Notes: generated by a model from the sequence alone, not told the origin. A stretch of DNA of 64,000 nt from Lysobacterales bacterium 63-13 (GCA_001899855.1 MKWR01000002.1:167929-231928); one strand, 5' to 3'. Counted from the first letter of the stretch, positions 1-8,577 are shown. Translations and numbers: made by a program.

Positions 1-1175
1 AGCCCTGCGATGCGGTGACCCTTGGTGAGTGGTTCGAGGCCCAGGGCCTGTCCGACCAGGTCGGCGGCATCGGCTATGTCATCGAGCTGGCCAATTCGAC
101 GCCGAGCGCGGCGAACATCGTGGCCTATGCCGATATCGTCCGCGAGAAATCCGTGCTGCGGCAATTGATCGATACCGGCACCGAGATTGCCGGCGATGCC
201 TACCAGCCCGAGGGCCGTGGCAGCCAGGAATTGCTGGAAACGGCCGAACAAAAAGTTTTCCGCATTGCCGAGGCCGGCTCGCGCGGGCGCAAGGGCTTCG
301 TCACGATGCGCGCGGCGGTCAAGGATGCGTTCCAGATCCTCCATCACCGTTACGAGAATCGCGGCACCATCACCGGCCTGCCGACCGGCTACACCGATCT
401 CGACGAAATGACCACCGGCCTGCAGCCTTCCGATCTCATCATCGTCGCCGCGCGGCCGTCGATGGGCAAGACCGCGCTGGCCTTGAACATGGCCGAGAAT
501 GCGGCCATGCGCACGAAGAAAGCGGTTGCCGTGTTTTCCATGGAAATGTCGTCTTCGCAGCTCGCCTTCCGCCTGATCTCGTCGATGGGGCGGATCAACC
601 AGCAGCATCTGCGTACCGGCGACCTGGCCGAGGAGGAATGGCCGCGCGTGACCAGCGCGATCACCATGCTCAGCGAGGCGCGCATCTTCATCGATGACAC
701 GCCGGCCTTGTCGCCGGGCGAGTTGCGCGCGCGTGCGCGACGGCTCAAGCGCGAGCATGACCTTGGCCTGATCGTCATCGATTACCTGCAATTGATGCAG
801 GTGCCCGGAAACAAGGAGAATCGCGCCACTGAAATTTCAGAAATCTCGCGTGGACTGAAAGCCCTCGCCAAGGAACTGAATGTCCCCGTGATGGCGCTTT
901 CCCAGCTCAACCGCTCGCTGGAGCAACGCACCGACAAGAAGCCGATGATGTCGGACCTGCGCGAGTCCGGTGCAATCGAGCAGGATGCCGATGTCATCAT
1001 GTTCATTTACCGCGACGAGTACTACAACCCGGATTCGCCGGAAAAAGGCGTCGCCGAAATCATCATCGGCAAACAGCGCAATGGCCCGACCGGATCGGTC
1101 AAGCTGGCCTTCCTAGGCCAGTTCACTCGCTTTGAAAACCTCGCGGTCGATCGTTACACGGAACACTTCGAGTGA
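1..1175 (+). CDS. dnaB: Replicative DNA helicase DnaB (5' end outside window)
   Basis: Hexameric replicative helicase that unwinds DNA at the fork. The reading frame runs in from the left edge (first full codon at base 3), so roughly the first 70-80 residues of a ~460-residue protein are missing. What is visible is the end of the N-terminal domain, the linker, and the complete RecA-like motor. The Walker A motif ARPSMGKT is encoded near base 450 and the Walker B segment LIVIDYLQLM near 770-800. It is followed by the SQLNRSLEQR and DLRESGAIEQDAD motifs typical of DnaB. The stop codon overlaps the GTG start of alr (GTGA), so the two are translationally coupled, as in many gammaproteobacteria. 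Confidence 0.97.
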   Translation, partial: PCDAVTLGEWFEAQGLSDQVGGIGYVIELANSTPSAANIVAYADIVREKSVLRQLIDTGTEIAGDAYQPEGRGSQELLETAEQKVFRIAEAGSRGRKGFVTMRAAVKDAFQILHHRYENRGTITGLPTGYTDLDEMTTGLQPSDLIIVAARPSMGKTALALNMAENAAMRTKKAVAVFSMEMSSSQLAFRLISSMGRINQQHLRTGDLAEEEWPRVTSAITMLSEARIFIDDTPALSPGELRARARRLKREHDLGLIVIDYLQLMQVPGNKENRATEISEISRGLKALAKELNVPVMALSQLNRSLEQRTDKKPMMSDLRESGAIEQDADVIMFIYRDEYYNPDSPEKGVAEIIIGKQRNGPTGSVKLAFLGQFTRFENLAVDRYTEHFE

Positions 1176-2254
1176 GTCGAGCAACCTGCGCGACGATCCA
1201 TCTCGGCGCGCTGCGCGACAACCTGCGCCGCCTACGTGAACTCGCCGGCGGCGCGCGCATCATGGCCGTGGTCAAGGCCGATGGTTACGGGCATGGACTC
1301 GAGCGGGTCGCGCGCATGCTGGTCGAGGCGGATGCCTTTGGCGTCGCCTGCATTGCCGATGGCCAGCGCCTGCGCGCGGCCGGCATCCGCCAGCGCATCG
1401 TCGTCCTCTCCGGCATCGATGAAGCGGCCGATATCGGCGAGATGCATCGATTGGGGCTGGAATCGACGATCCACCACGCCAGCCAGATCGACTGGCTCGC
1501 CGCGGATCGCAACCCGCGCCCTTTGAAGGTCTGGCTGAAGATCGACAGCGGCATGCACCGTCTCGGCTTTGCCGTGGCGGACGTTGCTGGCGCACGCGCT
1601 CGCCTGCTGGCCTTGCCGAACGTCGATCGCGACATTGGCCTGATGACCCATTTCGCCAATTCCGATGTCATCGGCGACGCGCAGACCATGGCGCAGATCG
1701 AATGTTTCCAGCGCATTGCCTCAGACATGCCGGGCGCGCAGACCCTGTCGAACTCGGCGGCGGTGCTCGGCTGGCCGCAGGCACGCGGGCAATGGATCAG
1801 GCCCGGCGGCTTGCTCTATGGAATCTCGGTCGCCACCGGAACGAGTGGTGCGGACTTCGGCTTTCGCCCGGCGATGACCTTGTCGAGCAAGCTGGTCGCG
1901 ATCAATCGCATCGCCAGGGGCGAGCCAATCGGTTATGCGGCCACGTGGACGTGCCCCGAAGACATGGACATCGGCGTCGTGCAGATCGGCTATGGCGATG
2001 GCTATCCGCGCTCGGCGGCCTCGGGCACGCCGCTGCTGGTGAATGGCCGTCGCGCGGCGATTGTCGGCCGTGTCTCGATGGATCTGATCACCGTCGACTT
2101 GCGCGGCCACGACGATGCCCGCGTTGGCGACCCGGTGATCCTCTGGGGCCCGCGGCTGCCGGTAGAGGAGATTGCCGCACACGCGGGAACGATCGGCTAC
2201 GAGCTGACCTGCGGCATGACTCGCCGCGTGCGTTTCCTCGAGGACATGGACTGA
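1172..2254 (+). CDS. alr: Alanine racemase (biosynthetic)
   Basis: PLP enzyme that interconverts L- and D-alanine and so supplies D-Ala for peptidoglycan. The 360-residue length is normal. The PLP lysine lies in AVVKADGYGHG (Lys35), and the conserved GYGDGYPR segment of the C-terminal beta domain is present near residue 270. The GTG start at 1172 overlaps the dnaB stop by four bases, so expression is probably coupled. The stop is one base before the radA start, giving a tight dnaB-alr-radA run. A second D-Ala link in this window is the alanine dehydrogenase at 53.4 kb, which supplies or consumes L-Ala. Confidence 0.96.
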   Translation: MSRATCATIHLGALRDNLRRLRELAGGARIMAVVKADGYGHGLERVARMLVEADAFGVACIADGQRLRAAGIRQRIVVLSGIDEAADIGEMHRLGLESTIHHASQIDWLAADRNPRPLKVWLKIDSGMHRLGFAVADVAGARARLLALPNVDRDIGLMTHFANSDVIGDAQTMAQIECFQRIASDMPGAQTLSNSAAVLGWPQARGQWIRPGGLLYGISVATGTSGADFGFRPAMTLSSKLVAINRIARGEPIGYAATWTCPEDMDIGVVQIGYGDGYPRSAASGTPLLVNGRRAAIVGRVSMDLITVDLRGHDDARVGDPVILWGPRLPVEEIAAHAGTIGYELTCGMTRRVRFLEDMD

Positions 2255-2255
2255 C

Positions 2256-3641
2256 ATGGCCAAGGCAAGAACCGCCTATGTCTGCAGCGAATGCGGCGGC
2301 GAGCATTCCAAATGGCAGGGGCAATGCGCCGAGTGCGGCGTGTGGAACAGCCTTTCCGAAATCGTGCTCGAGGTGGCGACGAAGACTGTGGCGGGAGGCA
2401 CGCGCCGTGGCGGTTACGCCGGTGCATCCGACGCAGCCAAGGTGACGCGCCTGGCATCGATTGCCGACGTGGCCGACGAGCGCAGCGCCACCGGTATCGG
2501 TGAACTCGACCGCGTGCTGGGCGGTGGACTGGTGGCAGGTTCGGTGGTGTTGATCGGTGGCGATCCCGGCATCGGCAAATCGACCCTGCTGCTGCAGATG
2601 CTCGGCGCGATCGGCGGGCGCTTGCGCAGCCTCTATGTGACCGGCGAGGAAAGCCTGGCGCAGGTTGCCGCGCGTGGGCGTCGCCTCGGCATCAATCTGG
2701 ATGGCCTCGAAGCGCTTGCCGAAACCTCGATCGAGCGCATTCTCGGCGAGGCCGCGACAAGCAAGCCGGAAGTGCTCATCATTGATTCCATCCAGACCAT
2801 CTGGACTGAACTGTTGAGCGCCGCCCCGGGATCGGTCAGCCAGGTGCGCGAATCGGCGGCACGCCTGGTGCGCCATGCAAAGGAGAGCGGCACCAGTGTT
2901 TTCCTGGTCGGCCACGTGACCAAGGAAGGCGGCATTGCCGGGCCGCGTGTGCTCGAGCACATGGTCGATGCGGTGCTTTATTTCGAAGGTGAAGCAGGCA
3001 GCCGCCTGCGCATCCTGCGTGCGTTCAAGAACCGCTTTGGCGCGGTCAACGAACTTGGTGTCTTCGCCATGTCCGGGAAGGGCCTGAAGGAAGTGCCAAA
3101 TCCCTCCGCGATCTTTCTTTCCGCGCATTCGCAACCGACACCGGGCAGTGCCGTCATGGTCACCCGCGAAGGCACGCGGCCGCTGCTGGTCGAGGTGCAA
3201 GCGCTGGTCGATGGCTCGGCGTTGCCGAATCCACGCCGGGTCACGCTCGGTCTCGAGCAGAATCGCCTGGCCATGTTGCTGGCCGTGCTGCATCGGCATG
3301 GCGGCGCTGCCGTGCATGACCAGGATGTCTTCGTCAATGTGGTCGGTGGAATCCGCGTGCAGGAAACCGCGGCCGACTTGCCGGTGCTGCTCGCCGTGCT
3401 CTCGAGTTTTCGCGATCGCGCCTTGCCGGACAAGCTGGTTGCATTTGGCGAGGTTGGGCTTTCCGGCGAAATCCGCCCGGTCCCCAATGCCGAGGAGCGC
3501 CTGCGCGAAGCTGCCACGCATGGCTTTCGTCACGCCATCGTGCCCAAGGCCAATGCACCGAAGAAATCACGCATGGGCGATCTGGAAATCATCGGGGTCG
3601 AGCGCCTTGGCGATGCCCTGGCGGCGACTGCGGAGATCTGA
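2256..3641 (+). CDS. radA: DNA repair/recombination protein RadA (Sms)
   Basis: RecA-like ATPase that promotes branch migration during recombinational repair. Domains in order: an N-terminal four-cysteine zinc finger (Cys10, Cys13, Cys24, Cys27), a RecA-type ATPase with Walker A GGDPGIGKST (101-110), the RadA-specific KNRFG motif (258-262), and a C-terminal Lon-protease-like domain. The 461-residue length is standard. The gene follows alr with only one intervening base. Its stop codon is immediately followed by the left arm of an inverted repeat (3641-3675) that fills the gap to the convergent gene. Confidence 0.97.
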   Translation: MAKARTAYVCSECGGEHSKWQGQCAECGVWNSLSEIVLEVATKTVAGGTRRGGYAGASDAAKVTRLASIADVADERSATGIGELDRVLGGGLVAGSVVLIGGDPGIGKSTLLLQMLGAIGGRLRSLYVTGEESLAQVAARGRRLGINLDGLEALAETSIERILGEAATSKPEVLIIDSIQTIWTELLSAAPGSVSQVRESAARLVRHAKESGTSVFLVGHVTKEGGIAGPRVLEHMVDAVLYFEGEAGSRLRILRAFKNRFGAVNELGVFAMSGKGLKEVPNPSAIFLSAHSQPTPGSAVMVTREGTRPLLVEVQALVDGSALPNPRRVTLGLEQNRLAMLLAVLHRHGGAAVHDQDVFVNVVGGIRVQETAADLPVLLAVLSSFRDRALPDKLVAFGEVGLSGEIRPVPNAEERLREAATHGFRHAIVPKANAPKKSRMGDLEIIGVERLGDALAATAEI

Positions 3642-3778
3642 GAGCAGGAAATCGGGAATGGGGAATCGGGAATAGGCAAAGCCGCATTTCTGCCGCTTCG
3701 GAATTCCTCGGCAATGGGACAACCAGGGGCAGCTCGCGTGCGATGTTGTTGCGTTTCCTGTTCCCGATTCCCGGCTCT
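3641..3778. repeat. Inverted-repeat element of GGGAATCG type between radA and the ccsA-like gene
   Basis: The intergenic space is bounded by two arms that are reverse complements of each other. The left arm begins AGAGCAGGAAATCGGGAA at 3641. The right arm, read on the minus strand from 3778, begins AGAGCCGGGAATCGGGAA. Only two of these 18 positions differ. The left arm carries a further GGGAATCGGGAAT copy. Both flanking genes end in TGA directly against an arm, so the element exactly spans the space between two convergent stop codons. It has no coding capacity. It resembles a small non-autonomous palindromic element; bidirectional termination is also possible, although I see no clear T-tract. 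Confidence 0.6.
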
Positions 3779-4579
3779 TCACACCGCCCGATGCAGCACC
3801 AGTTCCAGCACGTATTTGCTGCCGAAGTAGGCCAGCAGCAGCACGATCATGCCGATCAGGGTCAGGCGCACGGCACGGTTGCCACGCCATCCCCAGCGCC
3901 AGCGGCCGAACAGCAGGATGCCGAAGACGATCCACGATGCAATCGAGAGGATGGTCTTGTGGGCCAGATGCTGGGCGAACAGGTTCTCCACAAACAGCAC
4001 ACCGCTGAGCAGGGTCAGGGTGAGGAAGACGAAGCCGGCGGCAATCAGGCGGAACAGCAGCGACTCGGTCAGGGTCAGCGGTGGCAGGGCGCGAATCAAC
4101 CGTGAATCAAGCCGTCGGTGACGCAGGGCGCGTTCCTGCAATGCCAGCAGGATGGCGAGCACGGCGGCGATGCTGAGCAGGCTGTAGGCAATCAGGGCGA
4201 AGCTGGCGTGCAGCTTGATCTGCCATTCCATGGGCTGGGCGACGGTCGGCGCGGCGTAAAACACATCCAGGCCGAGCAGCAGGGCAGCCAGCGGGAAGAC
4301 GATGACGCCAAGCGCCGCAACCGGGCGGAACAGGTTGACCAGCAGGGTCATTGCGGCGACGCCGAATCCTGCCAGGGACAGCGAAGCAAAGAAATGCAGG
4401 TCGAGGCCACCGCGATGCATGCCGAAAATCAGGCTGGCATGGACGATCACGGCGAGCGTCGCCAGGACCATGCCGATGGTGCGCGCAGCCTGCGGCAGGC
4501 GCGCCAGCGGCAGGGCAAGGACGATGGCGGCAACCAGGTAATCGACAATCGAGAAAAGGCTGAGCAGGTTGGTAGGCAT
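3779..4579 (-). CDS. CcsA/YpjD-family inner-membrane protein (cytochrome c assembly-like)
   Basis: Polytopic protein of about 266 residues with roughly eight hydrophobic segments, belonging to the CcsA/CcmC/HemX superfamily. Conserved histidines are visible in KLHASFALIAYSLL and LAHKTILSIASW, followed by the WRWGWRG segment characteristic of heme-handling cytochrome assembly proteins. I chose the start MPTNLLSLF (4579) because the upstream in-frame extension is arginine-rich and unlike the family. The gene diverges from ffh, the same arrangement as ypjD/corE and ffh in Escherichia coli. The biochemical role of this branch is not settled; membership is clear, function is inferred. Confidence 0.85.
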   Translation of the reverse strand: MPTNLLSLFSIVDYLVAAIVLALPLARLPQAARTIGMVLATLAVIVHASLIFGMHRGGLDLHFFASLSLAGFGVAAMTLLVNLFRPVAALGVIVFPLAALLLGLDVFYAAPTVAQPMEWQIKLHASFALIAYSLLSIAAVLAILLALQERALRHRRLDSRLIRALPPLTLTESLLFRLIAAGFVFLTLTLLSGVLFVENLFAQHLAHKTILSIASWIVFGILLFGRWRWGWRGNRAVRLTLIGMIVLLLAYFGSKYVLELVLHRAV

Positions 4580-4713
4580 GGCGAGGAGTTTCGCACACGC
4601 GCAACGAGCCGGGAAACGCGATCGCCGTCGTGGCGATCCACGCAGCCGGATCCGCATGGTCGGTGCGCTGATATACTGCGCTGCTGCATTCACCGGATTG
4701 ACCTGTCGCCATC

Positions 4714-6090
4714 ATGTTCGAGTCCCTGAGCCAACGCCTTTCATCAACCGTCGAACGCCTGCGCGGTCGTGGCCGCCTGACCGAAGCGAACATCCGCGAA
4801 TCGATGCGCGAGGTACGCATCGCCCTGCTTGAAGCGGATGTTGCGCTGCCTGTCGTGCAGGCCCTCGTCCAGCGCGTGCAGGTTCGCGCGATCGGCCAGG
4901 AGGTGATGAAGAGCCTGACCCCGGGCCAGGCGCTGATCAAGGTCGTGCGTGATGAATTGACGGCGGTGATGGGCTCGGTCAATACCGACCTCAACCTCGC
5001 GGCGGCACCGCCGGCGATTGTCCTGGTCGCCGGTCTGCAGGGTGCCGGCAAGACCACGACCGTGGCCAAGCTCGCCCGCTTCCTGCGTGAGCGCAGGAAG
5101 AAGAAGGTCATGGTGGTCAGCTGCGACGTCTATCGTCCGGCGGCCATCGAGCAATTGCGCACCCTGGCGGCACAGGTCGAGGTGCTGTTCCATCCCTCGT
5201 CGCCGGACCAGACGCCGGTTGCCATCGCCACCGCGGCGCTGGATGCAGCGAAAAAGAATTTCGCCGACATGCTGATCGTCGACACCGCCGGGCGTTTGCA
5301 TGTCGACGCGGCGATGATGGACGAGATCAAGGTGTTGCATGCCGCGCTCGATCCGATCGAAACGCTTTTCGTGGTCGATTCGATGACCGGCCAGGACGCC
5401 GCGAACACGGCCAAGGCGTTTTCCGACGCGCTGCCGCTGACCGGCGTGATCCTGACCAAGACCGACGGCGATGCGCGGGGCGGCGCGGCCTTGTCGGTGC
5501 GCTATGTCACCGGACGGCCAATCAAGTTCATCGGTGCCGGCGAGAAGACCGACGCACTGGAGCCATTCCACCCCGATCGCCTGGCCCAGCGCATTCTCGG
5601 CATGGGCGATGTGCTGTCCCTGGTCGAAGAGGTCGAGCGCAAGGTCGACCAGGAACAGGTGCAGAAGCTGGCCGAAAAGGTCATGAAGGGCAAGCGCTTC
5701 GACCTCAACGACATGAAGAGCCAGCTTGAGCAGATGATCAACATGGGCGGCATGGCCTCGTTGATGGACAAGCTGCCGGGAATGGGTGGCATGTCCGAGC
5801 AGGTCAAGGCCAAGGTCAACGACAAGCAGGTCCAGCACATGATCGCGATCATCAACTCGATGACGAAGAAGGAGCGGCGCCATCCTGACCTGCTCAAGGG
5901 TTCGCGACGTGCGCGCATTGCCCGTGGTTCCGGCCAGCAGCCAGCCGATGTCAATCGCCTGCTCAAGCAGTACCAGCAGATGGAGAAGATGATGTCCAAG
6001 CTTGGCAGTGGCGGCATCAAGGGCATGATGCGGCAGATGAAGGGTGCCATGCGTGGCATGGGCGGCGGCGGATTCCAGCCGCCGCAGTAA
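4714..6090 (+). CDS. ffh: Signal recognition particle GTPase Ffh
   Basis: Protein subunit of the SRP, which binds 4.5S RNA and signal peptides and delivers ribosomes to FtsY. The N domain (about 1-95) precedes the G domain with G1 GLQGAGKTTT (from residue 107), DTAGR and TKTDGDARGG. The methionine-rich M domain fills the last 130 residues, with GSGGIKGMMRQMKGAMRGMGGG at the end written here only as a Gly/Met-rich tail. The 458-residue length is normal. A -10-like TATACT lies at 4672-4677, 37 nt before the ATG. The gene is upstream of, but apparently transcribed separately from, the rpsP operon. Confidence 0.97.
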   Translation: MFESLSQRLSSTVERLRGRGRLTEANIRESMREVRIALLEADVALPVVQALVQRVQVRAIGQEVMKSLTPGQALIKVVRDELTAVMGSVNTDLNLAAAPPAIVLVAGLQGAGKTTTVAKLARFLRERRKKKVMVVSCDVYRPAAIEQLRTLAAQVEVLFHPSSPDQTPVAIATAALDAAKKNFADMLIVDTAGRLHVDAAMMDEIKVLHAALDPIETLFVVDSMTGQDAANTAKAFSDALPLTGVILTKTDGDARGGAALSVRYVTGRPIKFIGAGEKTDALEPFHPDRLAQRILGMGDVLSLVEEVERKVDQEQVQKLAEKVMKGKRFDLNDMKSQLEQMINMGGMASLMDKLPGMGGMSEQVKAKVNDKQVQHMIAIINSMTKKERRHPDLLKGSRRARIARGSGQQPADVNRLLKQYQQMEKMMSKLGSGGIKGMMRQMKGAMRGMGGGGFQPPQ

Positions 6091-6153
6091 GGCGTCGGCT
6101 GGAGCGTGCGCCCGTGGCGCAGCTCCGATTCTCCATCCGCGGTACTGATCCAT

Positions 6154-6173
6154 TGGCAAGGCGAGCCTTGCCA
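6154..6173. terminator. Hairpin downstream of ffh
   Basis: A perfect palindrome TGGCAAGGC-GA-GCCTTGCCA (9-bp stem) lies 60 nt after the ffh stop. No strong T-tract follows, so termination is only inferred. It may instead be an RNA-stability hairpin. Confidence 0.4.
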
Positions 6174-6185
6174 TGAGCTAAATGC

Positions 6186-6222
6186 TTGCGGGGCTTTCAT
6201 TTTCCCGCAAATCCGCTAAAAT
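6186..6222 (+). promoter_or_regulatory. Putative promoter of the rpsP operon
   Basis: A -10-like TAAAAT at 6217-6222 is followed by a GC-rich discriminator (GCGCGGC), a pattern associated with stringently controlled ribosomal promoters. A TTGCGG lies at 6186 but the spacing (25 bp) is too long, so the -35 is weak or absent. The same CGCTAAA(A/C)T + GC-rich arrangement precedes the tRNA-Ser gene at 63785. Confidence 0.4.
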
Positions 6223-6253
6223 GCGCGGCTCCCTTGGCCCGACCCGGTTTTTC

Positions 6254-6271
6254 TCCGGCGTACGCGCCGGA
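6254..6271 (+). promoter_or_regulatory. Leader hairpin upstream of rpsP
   Basis: TCCGGCG-TACG-CGCCGGA forms a 7-bp stem capped by a TACG loop in the rpsP leader, 27 nt before the start codon. Its position suggests an mRNA-stabilising or translational-control structure. This is inference from sequence symmetry only. Confidence 0.4.
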
Positions 6272-6297
6272 AATTTCAGCAATATCAGAGAGATATC

Positions 6298-6558
6298 ATG
6301 GTCAAGATTCGCCTTTCCCGCGGCGGTGCAAAGAAGCGCCCGTTCTACCACATCGTTGTTGCCGACCAGCGCGATGCGCGCGACGGCCGCAATATCGAGC
6401 GCGTCGGCTTCTACAACCCGATCGCAGCCGGTCAGGACGTCAAGCTCCAGCTCGACACCGAGCGCGTCAAGCACTGGGTGGATCAGGGTGCGCAACTGAC
6501 TGAAAAGGTCAAGGCGCTGTACAAGGCGGCATCGAAGCAGGCTGCGCAAGCGGCGTGA
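6298..6558 (+). CDS. rpsP: 30S ribosomal protein S16
   Basis: Small basic protein (86 residues) of the 30S body. The N-terminus [21 protein letters not shown] and the following [19 protein letters not shown] segment are diagnostic of S16. The ATG is preceded by AGAGAGAT in the leader. It is the first gene of the conserved operon rpsP-rimM-trmD-rplS, and its stop overlaps the GTG start of rimM (GTGA). Confidence 0.98.
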   Translation: MVKIRLSRGGAKKRPFYHIVVADQRDARDGRNIERVGFYNPIAAGQDVKLQLDTERVKHWVDQGAQLTEKVKALYKAASKQAAQAA

Positions 6559-7070
6559 TCGCGGCGGGTGACCGGTTGATCCTGGTTGGCAGGATCGTCG
6601 GGCTCCACGGTGTGGCGGGCGAGGTCAAGCTCGAATCCTATACCGAGCCTCGCACACGGATCTTCCGCTACCAGCCGTGGTTGTTGAGTTGCGCAGCCGG
6701 AGATCGCGAAGTAAGTGGTTGCAAGGGCAGGGAGCAGGGCAAGGGAATCGTTGCCAGCCTGCCTGAAGTCACCGACCGGGATCGTGCAGCGAGCCTGGTC
6801 GGATGCGAGATCAAGGTCAGGCGATCGGCCCTGCAGGATGCACAAGCCGACGAGTATTACTGGACCGACCTCGAAGGACTCGAGGTTGTCACCGTTGAAG
6901 GTGTGTCGCTGGGTCGGATTTCGCATCTGCTCAGCACCGGTGCCAACGATGTGATGGTGGTCCGTGATGGCGAGCGTGAGCGGTTGCTGCCCTTCGTGCT
7001 CGATGATTATGTGAAGACTGTGGATTTCGATGCCGGCCGGGTCACGGTCGACTGGGATCCGGAGTTCTAG
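6555..7070 (+). CDS. rimM: Ribosome maturation factor RimM
   Basis: 30S assembly factor that binds S19 and helps mature the 30S head. The 171-residue protein has the N-terminal RimM beta-barrel ([20 protein letters not shown], 20 residues near the start) and the C-terminal PRC-barrel part ([22 protein letters not shown] region). It starts at GTG 6555, overlapping the rpsP stop by four bases. The operon position between rpsP and trmD matches the family. Confidence 0.96.
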   Translation: MIAAGDRLILVGRIVGLHGVAGEVKLESYTEPRTRIFRYQPWLLSCAAGDREVSGCKGREQGKGIVASLPEVTDRDRAASLVGCEIKVRRSALQDAQADEYYWTDLEGLEVVTVEGVSLGRISHLLSTGANDVMVVRDGERERLLPFVLDDYVKTVDFDAGRVTVDWDPEF

Positions 7071-7095
7071 GAATCGGATCGACTGGACACGCGCG

Positions 7096-7863
7096 ATGCG
7101 CATCGACGTCATCACGCTGTTTCCCGAGTTCATCGATTCCTGTGCCGGGATCGGCGTGGTGGGCAGGGCGCAGGAGCGTGGATTGCTTGAGGTGAAGACC
7201 TGCAATCCGCGGGATTTCGCGACCGACAACCACCGCACGGTCGATGCTCGTCCGTTTGGTGGCGGCCCCGGCATGTTGATGACGATTGGGCCCTTGCGTG
7301 ACGCATTGCAGAACGTGCGCGCGGCAGCGGTGCAACCGGCCAGGGTGATTTACCTGAGTCCGCAGGGCACGCGGCTCACGCAGGAAAAAGTCGTCGAGTT
7401 GGCGCATCAGGAACGCTTGATCCTGCTGTGCGGCCGCTACGAAGGAGTTGACGAACGCGTGCTGGAAAACCTGGTCGACGAGGAGATCTCCATCGGCGAC
7501 TACGTGCTTTCAGGAGGCGAGCTGGCAGCCGCTGTCGTTATCGACGCGATTGGACGATTGCAGGATGGCGCGTTGAACGATGCGCAGTCCGCCGAGCAGG
7601 ATTCCTTCAGCGGTGGCCTGCTGGATTGCCCGCACTACACGCGGCCGGTCAGCGATGACCTTGGTGCGGTGCCGGAAGTGTTGATGTCGGGTGATCACGC
7701 GATGATCCGACGCTGGCGGCGCAAGCAGGCTCTGGGAAGGACCTGGCTGCGGCGCCCCGATTTGCTGGCACGTGTGGAACTCGATGCCGAGGCCCGCACG
7801 TTGCTTGAAGAATTCCGCCACGAACACCGGGCGGCCAAGAACCAGCAGGGCGGCGTGCGCTGA
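7096..7863 (+). CDS. trmD: tRNA (guanine-37-N1)-methyltransferase TrmD
   Basis: SPOUT-class methyltransferase that makes m1G37 in tRNAs with G36, preventing +1 frameshifting. The 255-residue protein starts at [12 protein letters not shown], the usual TrmD N-terminus. The trefoil-knot signatures [13 protein letters not shown] and GDYVLSGGE are present, as is the long C-terminal helical domain ending in RHEHRAA. A longer upstream in-frame extension overlapping rimM is rejected because it has no family counterpart. The gene lies 25 nt after rimM. Confidence 0.97.
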   Translation: MRIDVITLFPEFIDSCAGIGVVGRAQERGLLEVKTCNPRDFATDNHRTVDARPFGGGPGMLMTIGPLRDALQNVRAAAVQPARVIYLSPQGTRLTQEKVVELAHQERLILLCGRYEGVDERVLENLVDEEISIGDYVLSGGELAAAVVIDAIGRLQDGALNDAQSAEQDSFSGGLLDCPHYTRPVSDDLGAVPEVLMSGDHAMIRRWRRKQALGRTWLRRPDLLARVELDAEARTLLEEFRHEHRAAKNQQGGVR

Positions 7864-7898
7864 ACCTGCATATGAATCCAACGCTACTGGTGAATGCC

Positions 7899-8264
7899 AT
7901 GAACCTCCTCCAACAATTCGAAGCAGAACAGATCACCCGCACCCTGCCGAAGTTCGGCCCCGGCGATACCGTCGTGGTCAACGTCAAGGTCAAGGAAGGC
8001 AATCGCGAGCGTGTTCAGGCCTATGAAGGCGTGGTCATCGCCAAGAAGAATGCCGGCCTCAGTTCCGCCTTCACCGTGCGCAAGATGTCGCACGGTACCG
8101 GCGTCGAGCGCGTGTTCCAGTCGCACAGCCAGGTCATCGAGTCGGTCGTGGTCAAGCGCCGTGGTTCCGTGCGCGGAGCCAAGCTCTATTACCTGCGTGG
8201 CTTGCAGGGCAAGAAGGCACGCATCAAGGAAGACCTTGGCACGCCGATCGCCGCGCAGGAATAA
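7899..8264 (+). CDS. rplS: 50S ribosomal protein L19
   Basis: Ribosomal protein at the 30S-50S interface. It is about 121 residues from the start [11 protein letters not shown], which aligns with the usual L19 N-terminus. An in-frame ATG at 7872 would add nine residues and cannot be excluded. Signatures [23 protein letters not shown] (shortened here to [13 protein letters not shown]) and [15 protein letters not shown] are clear. It is the last gene of the operon, followed by a strong intrinsic terminator at 8318. Confidence 0.97.
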   Translation: MNLLQQFEAEQITRTLPKFGPGDTVVVNVKVKEGNRERVQAYEGVVIAKKNAGLSSAFTVRKMSHGTGVERVFQSHSQVIESVVVKRRGSVRGAKLYYLRGLQGKKARIKEDLGTPIAAQE

Positions 8265-8317
8265 GCGCTGCAGAAAATCCGTCTTGGAGCATTGAGTCGC
8301 GTCTGTGCTCCTCGTCG

Positions 8318-8353
8318 CAATACGGCCGCCGCAAGGCGGCCGTATTGTTATGG
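8318..8353 (+). terminator. Intrinsic terminator of the rpsP-rplS operon
   Basis: A perfect 13-bp stem, CAATACGGCCGCC paired with GGCGGCCGTATTG, is closed by a GCAA tetraloop and followed by TTATGG. It is 54 nt after the rplS stop. The hairpin-repeat array begins immediately after it. Confidence 0.85.
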
Positions 8354-8527
8354 CCATGGATGGCCTGTATGCCTGCAACGCAGGAGCAGTTGCAGGCGAT
8401 GCCATGGATGGCCTGTATGCCTGCAACGCAGGAGCAGTTGCAGGCGATGCCGTGGATGGCCTGTATGCCTGCAACGCAGGAGCTGTTGTGGCGAATGCCA
8501 TGGATGCCGGTCACGCAGGAACACGCT
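8354..8527 (+). repeat. 48-bp tandem hairpin repeat, locus 1 (about 3.5 units)
   Basis: Three full 48-bp units start at 8354, 8402 and 8450, and a degenerate partial unit starts at 8498. Each opens CC(A/G)TGGATGGCCTGTATGC and continues into CTGCAACGCAGGAGC. In units 1 and 2 GCCTGCAAC pairs with GTTGCAGGC around the loop GCAGGAGCA, so each unit is a 9-bp hairpin; a smaller CCTGCAACGCAGG palindrome is nested inside. Units 1 and 2 are identical; unit 3 has lost the right arm. Related units occur at 25463 and 28757. The period is a multiple of three, but no ribosome binding site supports translation. Confidence 0.85.
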
Positions 8528-8549
8528 GGCGATTCCGCTGGCTTCGGCG

Positions 8550-8577
8550 GTTGAAATCGGGTGTCGCGGCCCCCACC
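8550..8577 (+). promoter_or_regulatory. Sigma-32-like heat-shock promoter of htpG
   Basis: GTTGAAA (TTGAAA at 8551-8556), a 13-14 bp spacer and CCCCCACC (8570-8577) match the heat-shock consensus (CTTGAAA, 11-16 bp, CCCCAT). The site lies about 40 nt upstream of the htpG start. HtpG is a classical RpoH-regulon member, so the match is functionally expected. Confidence 0.65.

Noticed and set aside
2088..3533. Long minus-strand open frame opposite radA (481 codons)
   Set aside because: A shadow of radA in GC-rich DNA; no family resemblance and His/Gln/Arg-biased composition.
4744..6174. 476-codon minus-strand frame opposite ffh
   Set aside because: Antisense shadow of ffh; composition dominated by Leu/His/Arg with no motif.
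8354..8527. CRISPR array
   Set aside because: Units are contiguous with no unique spacers and no cas genes nearby.
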